62,455 nt of DNA, from the NCBI GenBank assembly GCA_051876105.1, contig JBJEHN010000097.1:1-62455 (forward strand). Reading direction: 5' to 3'. The first letter of the stretch is position 1, and each line of letters starts with the position of its first letter. The DNA is from W2P13-069 sp051876105 (GTDB taxonomy: Bacteria > Actinomycetota > Coriobacteriia > Coriobacteriales > QAMH01). The position numbers and the translations under genes were made by a program. Of this stretch, positions 1 through 8,061 are shown piece after piece. Below the pieces are notes generated by a model, which ran no database searches, had not been told where the DNA came from, and saw only the letters and a list, made by a program, of their open reading frames with translations.

Positions 1-303
1 GCGAGTTATCATTAAACACTACAAAGAGTACCACCAAGGGCGCTTGTAATACAAATCCATGGGTAATTTTTCCCACTGAGGGACCATTTCGCACAGCTGA
101 GGGCCTGTACGGTGGGAAACAGCTCCTGTTACAGGGCGAACGGTTAACACAATAGAAACATTAGGCGCTCGTTTGGGGCGCACAACGTTTCTTTGGCCTG
201 ATGGCTTGAAATGAGTTGGCCCGCTCGAGCTGGAATCGCGTACTCTATGAACGCCCGCAGATTAGAGCTGCGAGCGCGCCAAACCTTACCGATATGGAGA
301 GCT
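1..303 (+). other. AT-richer non-coding region upstream of lysC
   Basis: I see no convincing gene in this stretch. It holds sequence able to form mutually exclusive helices: 69-78 with 110-119 (TTTCCCACTG with CGGTGGGAAA, 10 bp with one wobble), 104-109 with 130-135 (CCTGTA with TACAGG), and 118-122 with 126-130 (AACAG with CTGTT). Two CTGAGGG repeats lie inside the first helix. It could be a structured lysC leader, a small RNA, or the 3' end of a transcript starting outside the window. I do not recognise it as a lysine riboswitch and find no clear promoter. Confidence 0.4.
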
Positions 304-1584
304 ATGTCACTAGTAGTTGCAAAGTTCGGCGGAACCAGCGTCGCAACTCCAGAGCGCGTCATGAACGTCGCAAAGCGCTTGGTTAAGCGCAAGCGTTCCG
401 GGGACAAGGTTGTCGCCGTCGTCTCTGCCATGGGCAAGACCACCGACGACCTCATCGCCCTTGCCAAGCAAGTCAACGACGATCCTCCTGCGCGCGAGAT
501 GGACACCCTCCTTTCCACGGGGGAGCTCGTCTCGATGGCGATGATGGCCATGGCCATCCACAGCCAGGGCGAGGAGGCGATCAGCCTCAGCGGGCGCCAG
601 GTCGGCCTCGTCACCAACGACGTGCATGGCAAAGCCAAGATCCGCGAAATCCACGCCGAGCGCATCAAGGAGGCCCTCGAGGAGGACAAGATCGTCATCG
701 TGGCGGGCTTCCAGGGCATCGACGCAAACGGGGATGTCACCACTCTCGGCCGCGGCGGCTCTGACACCACGGCAGTCGCGATTGCAGCTGGCATCCACGC
801 TGACGTCTGCGAGATCTACACCGATGTCGACGGTGTCTACAGCGCCGACCCCCGCGTGGCCCCCAAGGCCCAGAAGATCGACGTCATCTCATACGAGGAG
901 ATGCTCGAGATGGCAGCGGCCGGAGCCGGCGTGCTCCACAAGCGCTGCGTTGAGTTCGCCCGCAAATACGGAGTCACTATCCACTGCCGCTCCTCGTTCA
1001 ACGACGAGCCCGGCACTCTCGTGAAGGAGTACGAGTCCCACATGGAGAAAGCACTGGTTACCGGCGTCGCCCACGATTCCTCTGAAGCCAAGTTCACCAT
1101 CCGCGACGTTCCCGACACCCAGGGCGTTGCTGCAACCGTCTTCGGTGCGCTGGCAGACGCCAACATCTCTGTCGACATGATCATCCAGAACATCTCCGAG
1201 GACGGCCACGCCGACATCTCCTTCACCTCCCCGAAGGCCGACATCAACCGCACCAAGGAGGTTATGGAGGCTATTGTCGAGAAAACCGGTGCAGCCGAGT
1301 TCGTGGTTGCGGAGGACATCGCCAAGGTCTCCATCGTCGGCGCCGGCATGAAGGCCGCCCCCGGTGTTGCCGCCAAGATGTTCCGCACCTTGGCAGAGGC
1401 TGGCATCAACCTCTCCCTCATCACCACTTCGGACATCCGCACCTCCGTCGTCATCCCCGGTGACAAGGGGCCCGAGGCCGTGCGTGCCCTGCACACCGCC
1501 TTCGGCCTCGACGGCGATGACGTCTTCGAAGAAAGCCAGCTGAGCCCTGAAGAGCTGGCCGCCAAGATGGCCAAGGGCCGCTAG
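304..1584 (+). CDS. lysC: Aspartokinase (aspartate kinase)
   Basis: This enzyme phosphorylates aspartate, the first step to lysine, threonine and methionine. The 426-aa protein opens with the kinase motif KFGGTSV (residues 7-13) and has a glycine-rich GRGGSDTTA loop near residue 155. Two ACT regulatory domains follow, roughly residues 265-340 and 345-420, as in the Corynebacterium/Bacillus alpha-beta type. The start at 304 fits the family N-terminus and has a GGAGA upstream; an in-frame ATG at 211 would add about 30 atypical residues. An internal ATG at 1042 (residue 247, MEKALVTGVA) has GAAGGAG 12 nt upstream and matches where the separate beta subunit starts in related enzymes. Lysine or threonine feedback is expected from the family but not visible in the sequence. 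Confidence 0.96.
   Translation: MSLVVAKFGGTSVATPERVMNVAKRLVKRKRSGDKVVAVVSAMGKTTDDLIALAKQVNDDPPAREMDTLLSTGELVSMAMMAMAIHSQGEEAISLSGRQVGLVTNDVHGKAKIREIHAERIKEALEEDKIVIVAGFQGIDANGDVTTLGRGGSDTTAVAIAAGIHADVCEIYTDVDGVYSADPRVAPKAQKIDVISYEEMLEMAAAGAGVLHKRCVEFARKYGVTIHCRSSFNDEPGTLVKEYESHMEKALVTGVAHDSSEAKFTIRDVPDTQGVAATVFGALADANISVDMIIQNISEDGHADISFTSPKADINRTKEVMEAIVEKTGAAEFVVAEDIAKVSIVGAGMKAAPGVAAKMFRTLAEAGINLSLITTSDIRTSVVIPGDKGPEAVRALHTAFGLDGDDVFEESQLSPEELAAKMAKGR
1023..1044 (+). promoter_or_regulatory. Internal ribosome-binding site and start for a LysC beta subunit
   Basis: GAAGGAG at 1023-1029 precedes an in-frame ATG at 1042 within lysC. The resulting product would be about 180 residues and contain only the two ACT domains. 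Overlapping alpha and beta aspartokinase subunits made this way are established in Corynebacterium glutamicum and Bacillus subtilis. Its use here is inferred. Confidence 0.5.
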
Positions 1585-1660
1585 CGTTCGCTGCGCTCAG
1601 GACAACGCGAGGCCGGCTCCAGCTCCGTCCTGGTCGAGCAACGCCGTATTTGACGTCTTC

Positions 1661-1701
1661 AAGCCCTCTCTGGGTGCCAGACGGCAGCCGGAGGGGGCTT
1701 T
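1661..1701 (+). terminator. Hairpin terminator after lysC
   Basis: AAGCCCTCT (1661-1669) pairs with AGGGGGCTT (1692-1700), with one wobble. The loop itself can pair CTGG with CCAG. Only a short T run follows, so strength is uncertain. Confidence 0.55.
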
Positions 1702-1705
1702 GCCG

Positions 1706-1711
1706 TATCAT
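1706..1711 (+). promoter_or_regulatory. -10 element for the flavoprotein gene, leaderless spacing
   Basis: TATCAT lies 7 nt before the ATG at 1719, so transcription would begin at or next to the start codon. No good -35 is visible. Confidence 0.4.
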
Positions 1712-1718
1712 GGCGGGC

Positions 1719-3308
1719 ATGGAGATCAGAAACAACATCAAGCTCAGCTTAGAGCAGGGGGCAGCCGTCGAGGCCGACCTCGCCCCAGACCGCTCGTCTC
1801 GCGCGCTTGCCCGCATCCTGAGGGTGGAGCGCGCTTACCTGCTGCGCCGCAGCGTCGACGCCCGCAAGCGCGACCAGCCCTGCTTCATCGCCAGCGTGGG
1901 AGTCGGGGAGGGCGAGGGCGCACCGCAGGCCGTGGTGCCCTTGGAGCAGCGCGAGCTGCCGCGTCGCTGGGGTGGAATGCGCCCTGTGGTGGTTGGCATG
2001 GGCCCGGCGGGCCTCTTCGCCGCGCTCGAGCTGGCGGAGATGGGCCTGGCCCCGCTCGTGGTGGAGCGCGGCGCGGCGGTCGAGGAGCGCGCGCGCGACG
2101 TAGCGGCCTACCATGCGACCCGCAGGCTGGACGTGGAGAGCAACGTTCAGTTCGGCGAGGGCGGTGCAGGCACCTTCAGCGACGGCAAGCTCACCTGCGG
2201 CAAGAACTCGCCCTATACTGCCCAGGTGCTCGACACCTTTGCGGCGGCAGGCGCCCCACACGAGATACTCTGGCAGGCAAAGCCCCATATCGGCACCGAC
2301 GTGCTCGGCGGTGTGGTGGCACGCATCAGGGAGCGCATCATCGCCTGCGGTGGCGAGGTGCGCCTCAAGACGAGGCTGGCCGACCTGTGCATAGAGGACG
2401 GGGTGCTTGCTGGTGCGGTGCTCGAGGGACCACAGGGCAGCGAATTCGTCGAGGCAGACGCGCTCATCCTGGCAACAGGGCACTCCGCCCGCGATACCTT
2501 CGAGATGCTCGGGAACCGCGGCTTGGAGCTCGCACCCAAGCCCTTCAGCCTGGGGGTGCGCATCGAACACCCGCAGCACTTCATCGACAAGGCGCTCTAC
2601 GGCAGCGCGGCAGGGCACCCGGCGCTCGGCGCCGCCGACTACAAGATCAACACGCACCTGCCCAACGGCAGGGGGGTCTACAGCTTCTGCATGTGCCCGG
2701 GGGGCACGGTGGTGGCTGCTTCCAGCGAGGAGGCCGGGCTGTGCGTCAACGGTATGAGCGTGCAGGCACGCGATGGAGCCAACGCCAACTCCGCCCTGCT
2801 GTGCGGCGTGGCGCCGAAGGACTTCGAGGACTGCGGCGCGTACCCCGGAGACCCCCTCGCGGGCGTTGCCTTCCAGCGCAGGTGGGAGCGCGCGGCCTTC
2901 GAGCTTGGGGGCGGCGACTGGACGGCGCCCGTGCAGACGGTGGGCTCGTTCACCGGCAGGGGGGCAGGTCGCAAGAAGCCGCTCAAGGTTGCGCCGAGCT
3001 ACCCCTTGGGAGTGCGCGAGGCCGACCTCCACAGATGCTTGCCGCCCTTCGTGAGCGAGGCTCTCGAGGAGGCTCTGCCCCGCCTCGGCCAGAAGCTCGC
3101 GGGCTTTGCCAACCCCGGGACCCTGATGACTGGCGTGGAGGCGCGCAGCAGCTCGCCCGTGCGCATCGTGAGGGATGCAGAGAACCTGCAGGCAACGCGT
3201 GTGGCGGGTCTGTACCCCTGCGGCGAGGGCGCCGGCTACGCAGGGGGCATCATGTCTGCCGCCATCGACGGCATCAAGGTCGCCTCGGCGCTGATCGACG
3301 CGCTGTAG
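1719..3308 (+). CDS. FAD-dependent dehydrogenase of the COG2509 type
   Basis: This is a 529-aa flavoprotein of the widespread but poorly characterised COG2509 family. A dinucleotide-binding motif GMGPAGLFAAL sits near residue 92, about 90 residues in, after the small N-terminal domain typical of the family. VERG follows at the end of the second strand, and a late motif GEGAGYAGGI near the C-terminus completes the FAD site. I start it at 1719 because a -10-like TATCAT lies just upstream, suggesting a leaderless message; ATG 1710 is the alternative. It stands alone between lysC and a terminator shared with veg. Substrate and physiological role are unknown. Confidence 0.85.
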   Translation: MEIRNNIKLSLEQGAAVEADLAPDRSSRALARILRVERAYLLRRSVDARKRDQPCFIASVGVGEGEGAPQAVVPLEQRELPRRWGGMRPVVVGMGPAGLFAALELAEMGLAPLVVERGAAVEERARDVAAYHATRRLDVESNVQFGEGGAGTFSDGKLTCGKNSPYTAQVLDTFAAAGAPHEILWQAKPHIGTDVLGGVVARIRERIIACGGEVRLKTRLADLCIEDGVLAGAVLEGPQGSEFVEADALILATGHSARDTFEMLGNRGLELAPKPFSLGVRIEHPQHFIDKALYGSAAGHPALGAADYKINTHLPNGRGVYSFCMCPGGTVVAASSEEAGLCVNGMSVQARDGANANSALLCGVAPKDFEDCGAYPGDPLAGVAFQRRWERAAFELGGGDWTAPVQTVGSFTGRGAGRKKPLKVAPSYPLGVREADLHRCLPPFVSEALEEALPRLGQKLAGFANPGTLMTGVEARSSSPVRIVRDAENLQATRVAGLYPCGEGAGYAGGIMSAAIDGIKVASALIDAL

Positions 3309-3339
3309 CGGGCAGGCGCCTGGGTTTTGGCAACACCAC

Positions 3340-3376
3340 AAAAAAGCGGGCAGCCCCGAGAGCTGCCCGCTTTTTT
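3340..3376. terminator. Bidirectional terminator between the flavoprotein gene and veg
   Basis: A perfect 9-bp stem (GCGGGCAGC with GCTGCCCGC) and a 7-nt loop are flanked by six A residues on the left and six T residues on the right. It can stop transcription from both converging genes. Confidence 0.95.
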
Positions 3377-3397
3377 CGATGTGAGGCGCACACGCGC

Positions 3398-3700
3398 TTA
3401 CTGGAGGACTTCCTCCCTGATCTCCGGGAAGAGGAGCTCGTTGGTCTCGAGATCCGTCAGCTCGACCATTCCGGTGAGGACATCCACGTACTGGTAGGAC
3501 TGGCGTGCCTTGCGGCCGCGCTTCTCGAGGGTCTCGACGATGAAGAGGGAGGGGTGTACCTGAGTGAGGACGCCTTCTCGCTCGACGATCTTAGAGCGGC
3601 CCATGTTGGCCCTGATACGGAGGCGCTTGCCGGTGTAGCCGGTGAGGGTCTCGTGAATGGAGGTGACGGTCTGAACCGGTTCGATGATATCTTCGTCCAT
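3398..3700 (-). CDS. veg: Veg family protein
   Basis: This is a 100-aa member of the Veg (DUF1021) family, small cytoplasmic proteins that in Bacillus subtilis influence biofilm matrix genes. The sequence has the family pattern: an N-terminal region with TLTGYTGKRLRIRANMGR, then a compact beta-rich body through SYQYVDVLTGMVEL. The ATG at 3700 is chosen over an upstream one because AAAGGT lies 7 nt before it and family members start here. In Bacillus veg lies close to ispE; ispE is two genes away here, though on the other strand, so part of that neighbourhood is kept. The molecular mechanism is unknown. Confidence 0.88.
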   Translation of the reverse strand: MDEDIIEPVQTVTSIHETLTGYTGKRLRIRANMGRSKIVEREGVLTQVHPSLFIVETLEKRGRKARQSYQYVDVLTGMVELTDLETNELLFPEIREEVLQ

Positions 3701-3736
3701 AATACCTTTTCCACCTAGTTGACAGATAGACACAGG

Positions 3737-3742
3737 ATTCTA
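3737..3742 (-). promoter_or_regulatory. Extended -10 promoter of veg
   Basis: Read on the - strand this is TGATAGAAT, an extended -10 element (TGnTAGAAT). The leader to the veg start codon is about 30 nt. Confidence 0.6.
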
Positions 3743-3939
3743 TCACGCGGGCGATTAAAAACCAATAGCCAATACCGTTTCGACGCTTTGACACGGGCTT
3801 TGAGCTGGGAAAAGCCGCTCAAGCTGGGGTGCGTGGCCCCGCAGGCGTTATGAATCTGCGCCAAGGGGCTTGCACGGGTATACTTCTGAGGTGTCAGGTG
3901 CGCCAGAAGAGGCGCTCGAGCAGATGGGATTGACCTCGT

Positions 3940-5706
3940 ATGACCATACTCGACCGCGACACGCTGGGCAGCTGCAGCACTGCCCGCAAGCTCATCGAGA
4001 ACAAGATCCCCTCCCGCGTGGGGGCCAAGGACGCAAGCGTCTACGGGTTTTCCGGCGAGGCGCGCGCTACGGCAGAGCACCGCATGGGCTGGGCAGACCT
4101 CGCCTCCAACCCGCCTCGCGACCCGGCGGAGATCGCCGTCTTGGCACAGCAGGCGCGCTGCGAGGGCCTCGACGCAGTGGTGCTCATCGGACAGGGCGGC
4201 TCGACGCAGGCGCCCCAGACCATCACCAAGCTCCACTCCCTCGAGGTGACCGACGAGATCCCCTTCCGCACGATGGACTCAATCTCGCCGGTGTATGTGA
4301 ACCACATCCTCGGCTCCTCTGACCCGGCGCGCACCCTCTACATCGTCAGCTCCAAGAGCGGATCGACGCTCGAACCCACCGTGCTCTCGCACGTGGCCTG
4401 GAGCTACGTTTGCGCCCACCTGGGGGCAGACAGGGCAGGCCGCCGCTTCGTCGCCATCACAGACCCGGGCAGCCAGCTCGAGCAGGTGGCCCGCAGGGAC
4501 GGCTGGAGGGCCGTGCTCCACGGCGAGCCGGATGTCGGCGGGCGCTACAGCGCGCTGAGCGTCTTCGGCCTGATGCCCATGGCGTGCGTGGGCATCGATA
4601 TCGAGGGCGTCTTGAGCCGTGCCAGCGAGGTCGAGCGCCTCTGCGCCAGCGACTCTCCAGACAACCCCGCCCTGCAGCTTGCCTGCTTCCTCTATGACAA
4701 CTACGTGGCCGGCAGGGACAAGTTCTCGCTGCTGATGCCGCCCCAGAGCCAGGTCTTCGGCCTGTGGGTGGAGCAGCTGGTGGCAGAGAGCTTGGGCAAG
4801 CATGGTGTGGGCATCCTCCCCAACATCGAGGTCGATGCCGGCATCATCGCCGACCCCCTGCCTGACCGCTGCGTCATCCTGTGCAACAGCGGCAACGACC
4901 GCTCCTACGAGCACGCCCGCACCTGCCTGCACCCCTCGATTCCCGCCATGAGGCTCGACATCACCGACAGCGACGACATCGCCGAGCACTTCCTCGTCTG
5001 GGAGTACGCGGTGGCCTTCTGCGGCTGGCTCATGGAGATCGACCCCTTCGACCAGCCCGACGTCGAGAGCACCAAGCGCGCCGTGAAGCAGATCCTCTAC
5101 GGCGACGGCGGCGCCTACGAGGTGCCCCTCGACCCGCAGGGCAACCCCGCTTACGTCGAGTACCCGGTCTGCGACGGGGGCTTTGTCGAGAGCGTGTGTG
5201 TGAGCAGCGCGCTGCTCGAGCGCATGAACCGCACGGACAAGGTCGACCTCGCCCGCGCCCTGCGCACGCTCTTCTACTCCATCAAAGAGGGCGACTACTT
5301 CTCGCTCAACGCCTTCCTGCCCTTCAAGGGCGTGGGGCGCCGCGAGACCCTCGAGCGCATCCGCCACCGCGTGGCAGACAGGCTCCAGGCCTGCTCGTGC
5401 CTGGAGATCGGGCCCCGCTACCTGCACTCCACCGGCCAGCTCCACAAGGGCGGCCCCGACAACGGCGTCTTCCTGGTGGTGAGCAGCCAGGAAGCCTACG
5501 ACATGACCGTCCCGCACGAGTCGTTCACGCTGGGGGAGGTCGCCAACGCCCAGGCGCTGGGCGACTTCGGCGCGCTGGCAAGCCGCGGGCGCCGCGCGGT
5601 CTACGTGCGCCTCAAGGACAACGACAGCGAGTACCTGCAGACCCTCGCAGATGCCGTCTGCTCTGCCGTCTCTGCAACCTACGCCTTCCGCCGCAACGGC
5701 GAGTAG
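3940..5706 (+). CDS. pgi: Glucose-6-phosphate isomerase
   Basis: This enzyme interconverts glucose 6-phosphate and fructose 6-phosphate in glycolysis. The 588-aa protein carries sugar-isomerase (SIS) features: GQGGSTQAPQT near residue 90 and SSKSGSTLEPT near residue 140, which bind the phosphate. Its C-terminal part (GPRYLHSTGQLHKGGPDNG) closely resembles the isomerase half of fused transaldolase/isomerase proteins. No transaldolase is attached or adjacent. The start has only a weak ribosome-binding site, but the N-terminus looks complete. Downstream ispE follows after 9 nt, so the two are probably co-transcribed. Confidence 0.88.
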   Translation: MTILDRDTLGSCSTARKLIENKIPSRVGAKDASVYGFSGEARATAEHRMGWADLASNPPRDPAEIAVLAQQARCEGLDAVVLIGQGGSTQAPQTITKLHSLEVTDEIPFRTMDSISPVYVNHILGSSDPARTLYIVSSKSGSTLEPTVLSHVAWSYVCAHLGADRAGRRFVAITDPGSQLEQVARRDGWRAVLHGEPDVGGRYSALSVFGLMPMACVGIDIEGVLSRASEVERLCASDSPDNPALQLACFLYDNYVAGRDKFSLLMPPQSQVFGLWVEQLVAESLGKHGVGILPNIEVDAGIIADPLPDRCVILCNSGNDRSYEHARTCLHPSIPAMRLDITDSDDIAEHFLVWEYAVAFCGWLMEIDPFDQPDVESTKRAVKQILYGDGGAYEVPLDPQGNPAYVEYPVCDGGFVESVCVSSALLERMNRTDKVDLARALRTLFYSIKEGDYFSLNAFLPFKGVGRRETLERIRHRVADRLQACSCLEIGPRYLHSTGQLHKGGPDNGVFLVVSSQEAYDMTVPHESFTLGEVANAQALGDFGALASRGRRAVYVRLKDNDSEYLQTLADAVCSAVSATYAFRRNGE

Positions 5707-5715
5707 GGGGCTGCT

Positions 5716-6651
5716 GTGACGCGCGCCCTGCAGGGAGAGGTGCTGAGCCTCTCCGCCCCGGCCAAGGTGAACCTCTGCCTGGCGGTGCGCTACCCGCCGC
5801 ACGACGGCTACCACCAGCTCGACAGCGTCTTCCTCGAGCTGCCCCTGGCAGACCGCCTGGAGCTGTGGCGCGGCCCCTTGGACGGAGTGCGGCACGCGGA
5901 GCTGACGGGTGCCGGCACCGCCGTGCTCCTCGACTGCGGCACGCTCGACGTGCCTGTGTGCGACAACCTGGTCTTCAAGGCGCTGGAGGGCTTCGAGCAG
6001 GCTGTGGGGGCGCGGCTCGCGGGGCCGGGCGAGGCCCTGCACGTCACCGTGGACAAGAGGGTGCCTGCCGGGGGAGGTCTCGGCGGGGGCTCGAGCGATG
6101 CTGCAAGCGCGCTCAAGGCATGCTGTGCGCTGGCAGGTGTGGAGCCCGGCGACGAGCGCGTGCAGCGCCTGGCGCGCAGCCTGGGGGCAGACGTCGCCTT
6201 CTTCCTGCACGGAGGCACCGCGCTCATGACCGGCAGAGGCGACGTGCTCGAGGAAGCGCTGCCCGCCTTCCCGCTGCCGATCGTCCTCATGGGCGAGGAG
6301 CAGGGCATCTCCACCCCGAGCATCTACCGCGCCTTCGACGAGAGCCCCGCGCCCGCGCCGAATGCCCGCGAGCTGGCGGCCGCCCTCAAGGCGTACGACC
6401 CCGCTGCGGCGGGCCACGCCGAGAAGCTGCACCTGGCGCGCCTGTGCTCCAACAACCTCGAGCCCGCGGCCTTTGCGGCGCTGCCGCGGCTGCGGCAGCG
6501 CGTGGAGCGCGCGCGAGCGGACGAGGACGTGCTCAACGCGCTCGTCACTGGCAGCGGTGCCACGAGCTTTGCGATCTGCGAGGACGCTGGGGCGGCGCGC
6601 CGCTTTGCGCAGCGGGCGCGCGCCAACTGCAGCTGGACGCGCGTCTGCTAG
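5716..6651 (+). CDS. ispE: 4-diphosphocytidyl-2-C-methyl-D-erythritol kinase
   Basis: IspE is the GHMP-family kinase of the non-mevalonate isoprenoid pathway; it phosphorylates CDP-methylerythritol. The 311-aa protein shows the N-terminal SAPAKVNLCLAV and the ATP-binding loop PAGGGLGGGSSDAAS near residues 117-131. The start is GTG at 5716. The gene follows the phosphoglucose isomerase gene closely. Its TAG stop overlaps the stop of the converging dinB gene in the shared tetranucleotide CTAG at 6648-6651. Confidence 0.95.
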   Translation: MTRALQGEVLSLSAPAKVNLCLAVRYPPHDGYHQLDSVFLELPLADRLELWRGPLDGVRHAELTGAGTAVLLDCGTLDVPVCDNLVFKALEGFEQAVGARLAGPGEALHVTVDKRVPAGGGLGGGSSDAASALKACCALAGVEPGDERVQRLARSLGADVAFFLHGGTALMTGRGDVLEEALPAFPLPIVLMGEEQGISTPSIYRAFDESPAPAPNARELAAALKAYDPAAAGHAEKLHLARLCSNNLEPAAFAALPRLRQRVERARADEDVLNALVTGSGATSFAICEDAGAARRFAQRARANCSWTRVC

Positions 6652-7907
6652 CCGGCGCCGCCCTCTCCCTGGCGGTTGGGGTTGCGCGCCGTCTCTGCCT
6701 TGAGCTTGAGCTGCCGCCCGAAGACCAGCTTGTCCTCGCCGAAGCGGTCGCGCACGCTGTCTGCCGCACTGACGAGCCCCGGGTTGCCCTGGGGCACGCC
6801 CTCCTCCTGGGTCTGGAAGAGGCCCATCTGCACATCCCCCTGCTTGAAGCCGCCGATGCCCACGCCCACCAGGCGCACCGAGTCGCCCGGGCGCCAGATC
6901 TGGCCGAGCAGCCCCTTGGCGATGGGGATGAAGATGCTCTCGTCGTCGACCTGGCTGCCTATGGTGTGCTGCGCTGTGCGCGACGAGAGGTCCGCATAGC
7001 GCAGCTTCAAGGTGACGGTGTGGCCCGCCACACCCTTCTTGCGCAGGCGCCTGCCCACCATGCAGCCCAGGTAGTCGATGGCGTCTTCGATCTGCGCGCG
7101 GGTGGTGAGGTCTGCGGTGAAGGTGCGCTCGTTGCTGATGGACTTGAGCTCGCTTTCTGTTTCGACCGGGCGGGGGTCGACGCCGCCTGCCCGCTCGACG
7201 AAGGCCTGCGCGTTGACCCCGAAGACCCCCTTGAGCGCGGCCGGCTGTGCGGCGGCGAGCTGCCCCAGCGTCTTGATGCCCATCTCCTGGAGCTTGAGGG
7301 CGGAACTCTTGCCGATGCCCGGCATGGCCCTGACCTCCATGGGGGCGAGGAAGGCTGCCTCGCTGCCGGGATAGACCACGGTGAGGCCCCGGGGCTTGTC
7401 GAGGTCGCTTGCGATCTTGGCGGTTGCCTTGCCGCTTGCCAGCCCGATGCTGCAGGTGATGCCCAGCTCTGCGACGCGGGCTTGGATGCGCGCCGCGATC
7501 TGCACTGGGTCGTTGCGGATGAAGCGCCCGGGGGTCACGTCGAGGAATGCTTCGTCAATGCTGACCTGCTCGAGCAGGGGGCTCTCGTCGTAGAGGATGC
7601 GCATCACGGCGCTCGAGAGCTCCTGGTAGCGCTTGAAATGGGGCTGCGTCCAGATGGCGCTGGGGCACAGCCGCGCGGCTGTGACGGAGGGCATGGCGCT
7701 GCGCACCCCGAAGGAGCGGGCCTCGTAGCTGCAGGTGGAGACGACGCCGCGCTTGCCTGCCTGGCCGCCCACGATCACGGGCTTGCCGCGCCACTCTGGG
7801 TGATCGAGCTGCTCGACGCTGGCGAAGAAGGCGTCGAGGTCCATGAGGAGCACGGCTCGCCCCCGCCACTCGCGCTGCACCGCCTGTATGTCCCTGCTGC
7901 TGCCCAT
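6648..7907 (-). CDS. dinB: DNA polymerase IV (Y-family)
   Basis: This is a translesion DNA polymerase of the Y family, 419 aa. It has the catalytic MDLDAFFASVEQ motif near the N-terminus and SIDEAFLD near residue 113, carrying the metal-binding carboxylates. Helix-hairpin-helix sequence (MPGIGKSSALKLQEMGI) and a little-finger domain follow. The ATG at 7907 is chosen because a TACAAT -10 element lies 6 nt before it, so the transcript would start at the start codon. An in-frame ATG at 7973 would add 22 residues. No beta-clamp motif was clearly assigned and no LexA box was seen in the short upstream region. Confidence 0.94.
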   Translation of the reverse strand: MGSSRDIQAVQREWRGRAVLLMDLDAFFASVEQLDHPEWRGKPVIVGGQAGKRGVVSTCSYEARSFGVRSAMPSVTAARLCPSAIWTQPHFKRYQELSSAVMRILYDESPLLEQVSIDEAFLDVTPGRFIRNDPVQIAARIQARVAELGITCSIGLASGKATAKIASDLDKPRGLTVVYPGSEAAFLAPMEVRAMPGIGKSSALKLQEMGIKTLGQLAAAQPAALKGVFGVNAQAFVERAGGVDPRPVETESELKSISNERTFTADLTTRAQIEDAIDYLGCMVGRRLRKKGVAGHTVTLKLRYADLSSRTAQHTIGSQVDDESIFIPIAKGLLGQIWRPGDSVRLVGVGIGGFKQGDVQMGLFQTQEEGVPQGNPGLVSAADSVRDRFGEDKLVFGRQLKLKAETARNPNRQGEGGAG

Positions 7908-7913
7908 GCGACC

Positions 7914-7919
7914 ATTGTA
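7914..7919 (-). promoter_or_regulatory. -10 element of dinB, leaderless spacing
   Basis: On the - strand this reads TACAAT and is followed by six bases and then the ATG. It predicts a leaderless dinB mRNA. No strong -35 is visible. Confidence 0.5.
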
Positions 7920-8019
7920 GGGGCAGGGTGCGACACCGCGCAGATGGCCTTCGCGTAACGAATCTGCGTGCACGCGCCTTTGGGCGGGCTTGGAGACCTC
8001 CTGCGCTGCTACGCTGGGT

Positions 8020-8025
8020 TAGAAT
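8020..8025 (+). promoter_or_regulatory. -10 element of the purA-purD unit
   Basis: TAGAAT lies 36 nt before the purA start codon. The leader is too short for a purine riboswitch. Confidence 0.45.
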
Positions 8026-8061
8026 CGGGCGGTAAGTATGCCAACACAACAGGAGGCAAGC

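Noticed and set aside
1..303. Lysine riboswitch before lysC
   Set aside because: The conserved core sequences of that class were not found, although alternative helices exist.
211..303. Upstream start of lysC at 211
   Set aside because: It adds 31 residues not seen in the family and lacks a ribosome-binding site; 304 fits better.
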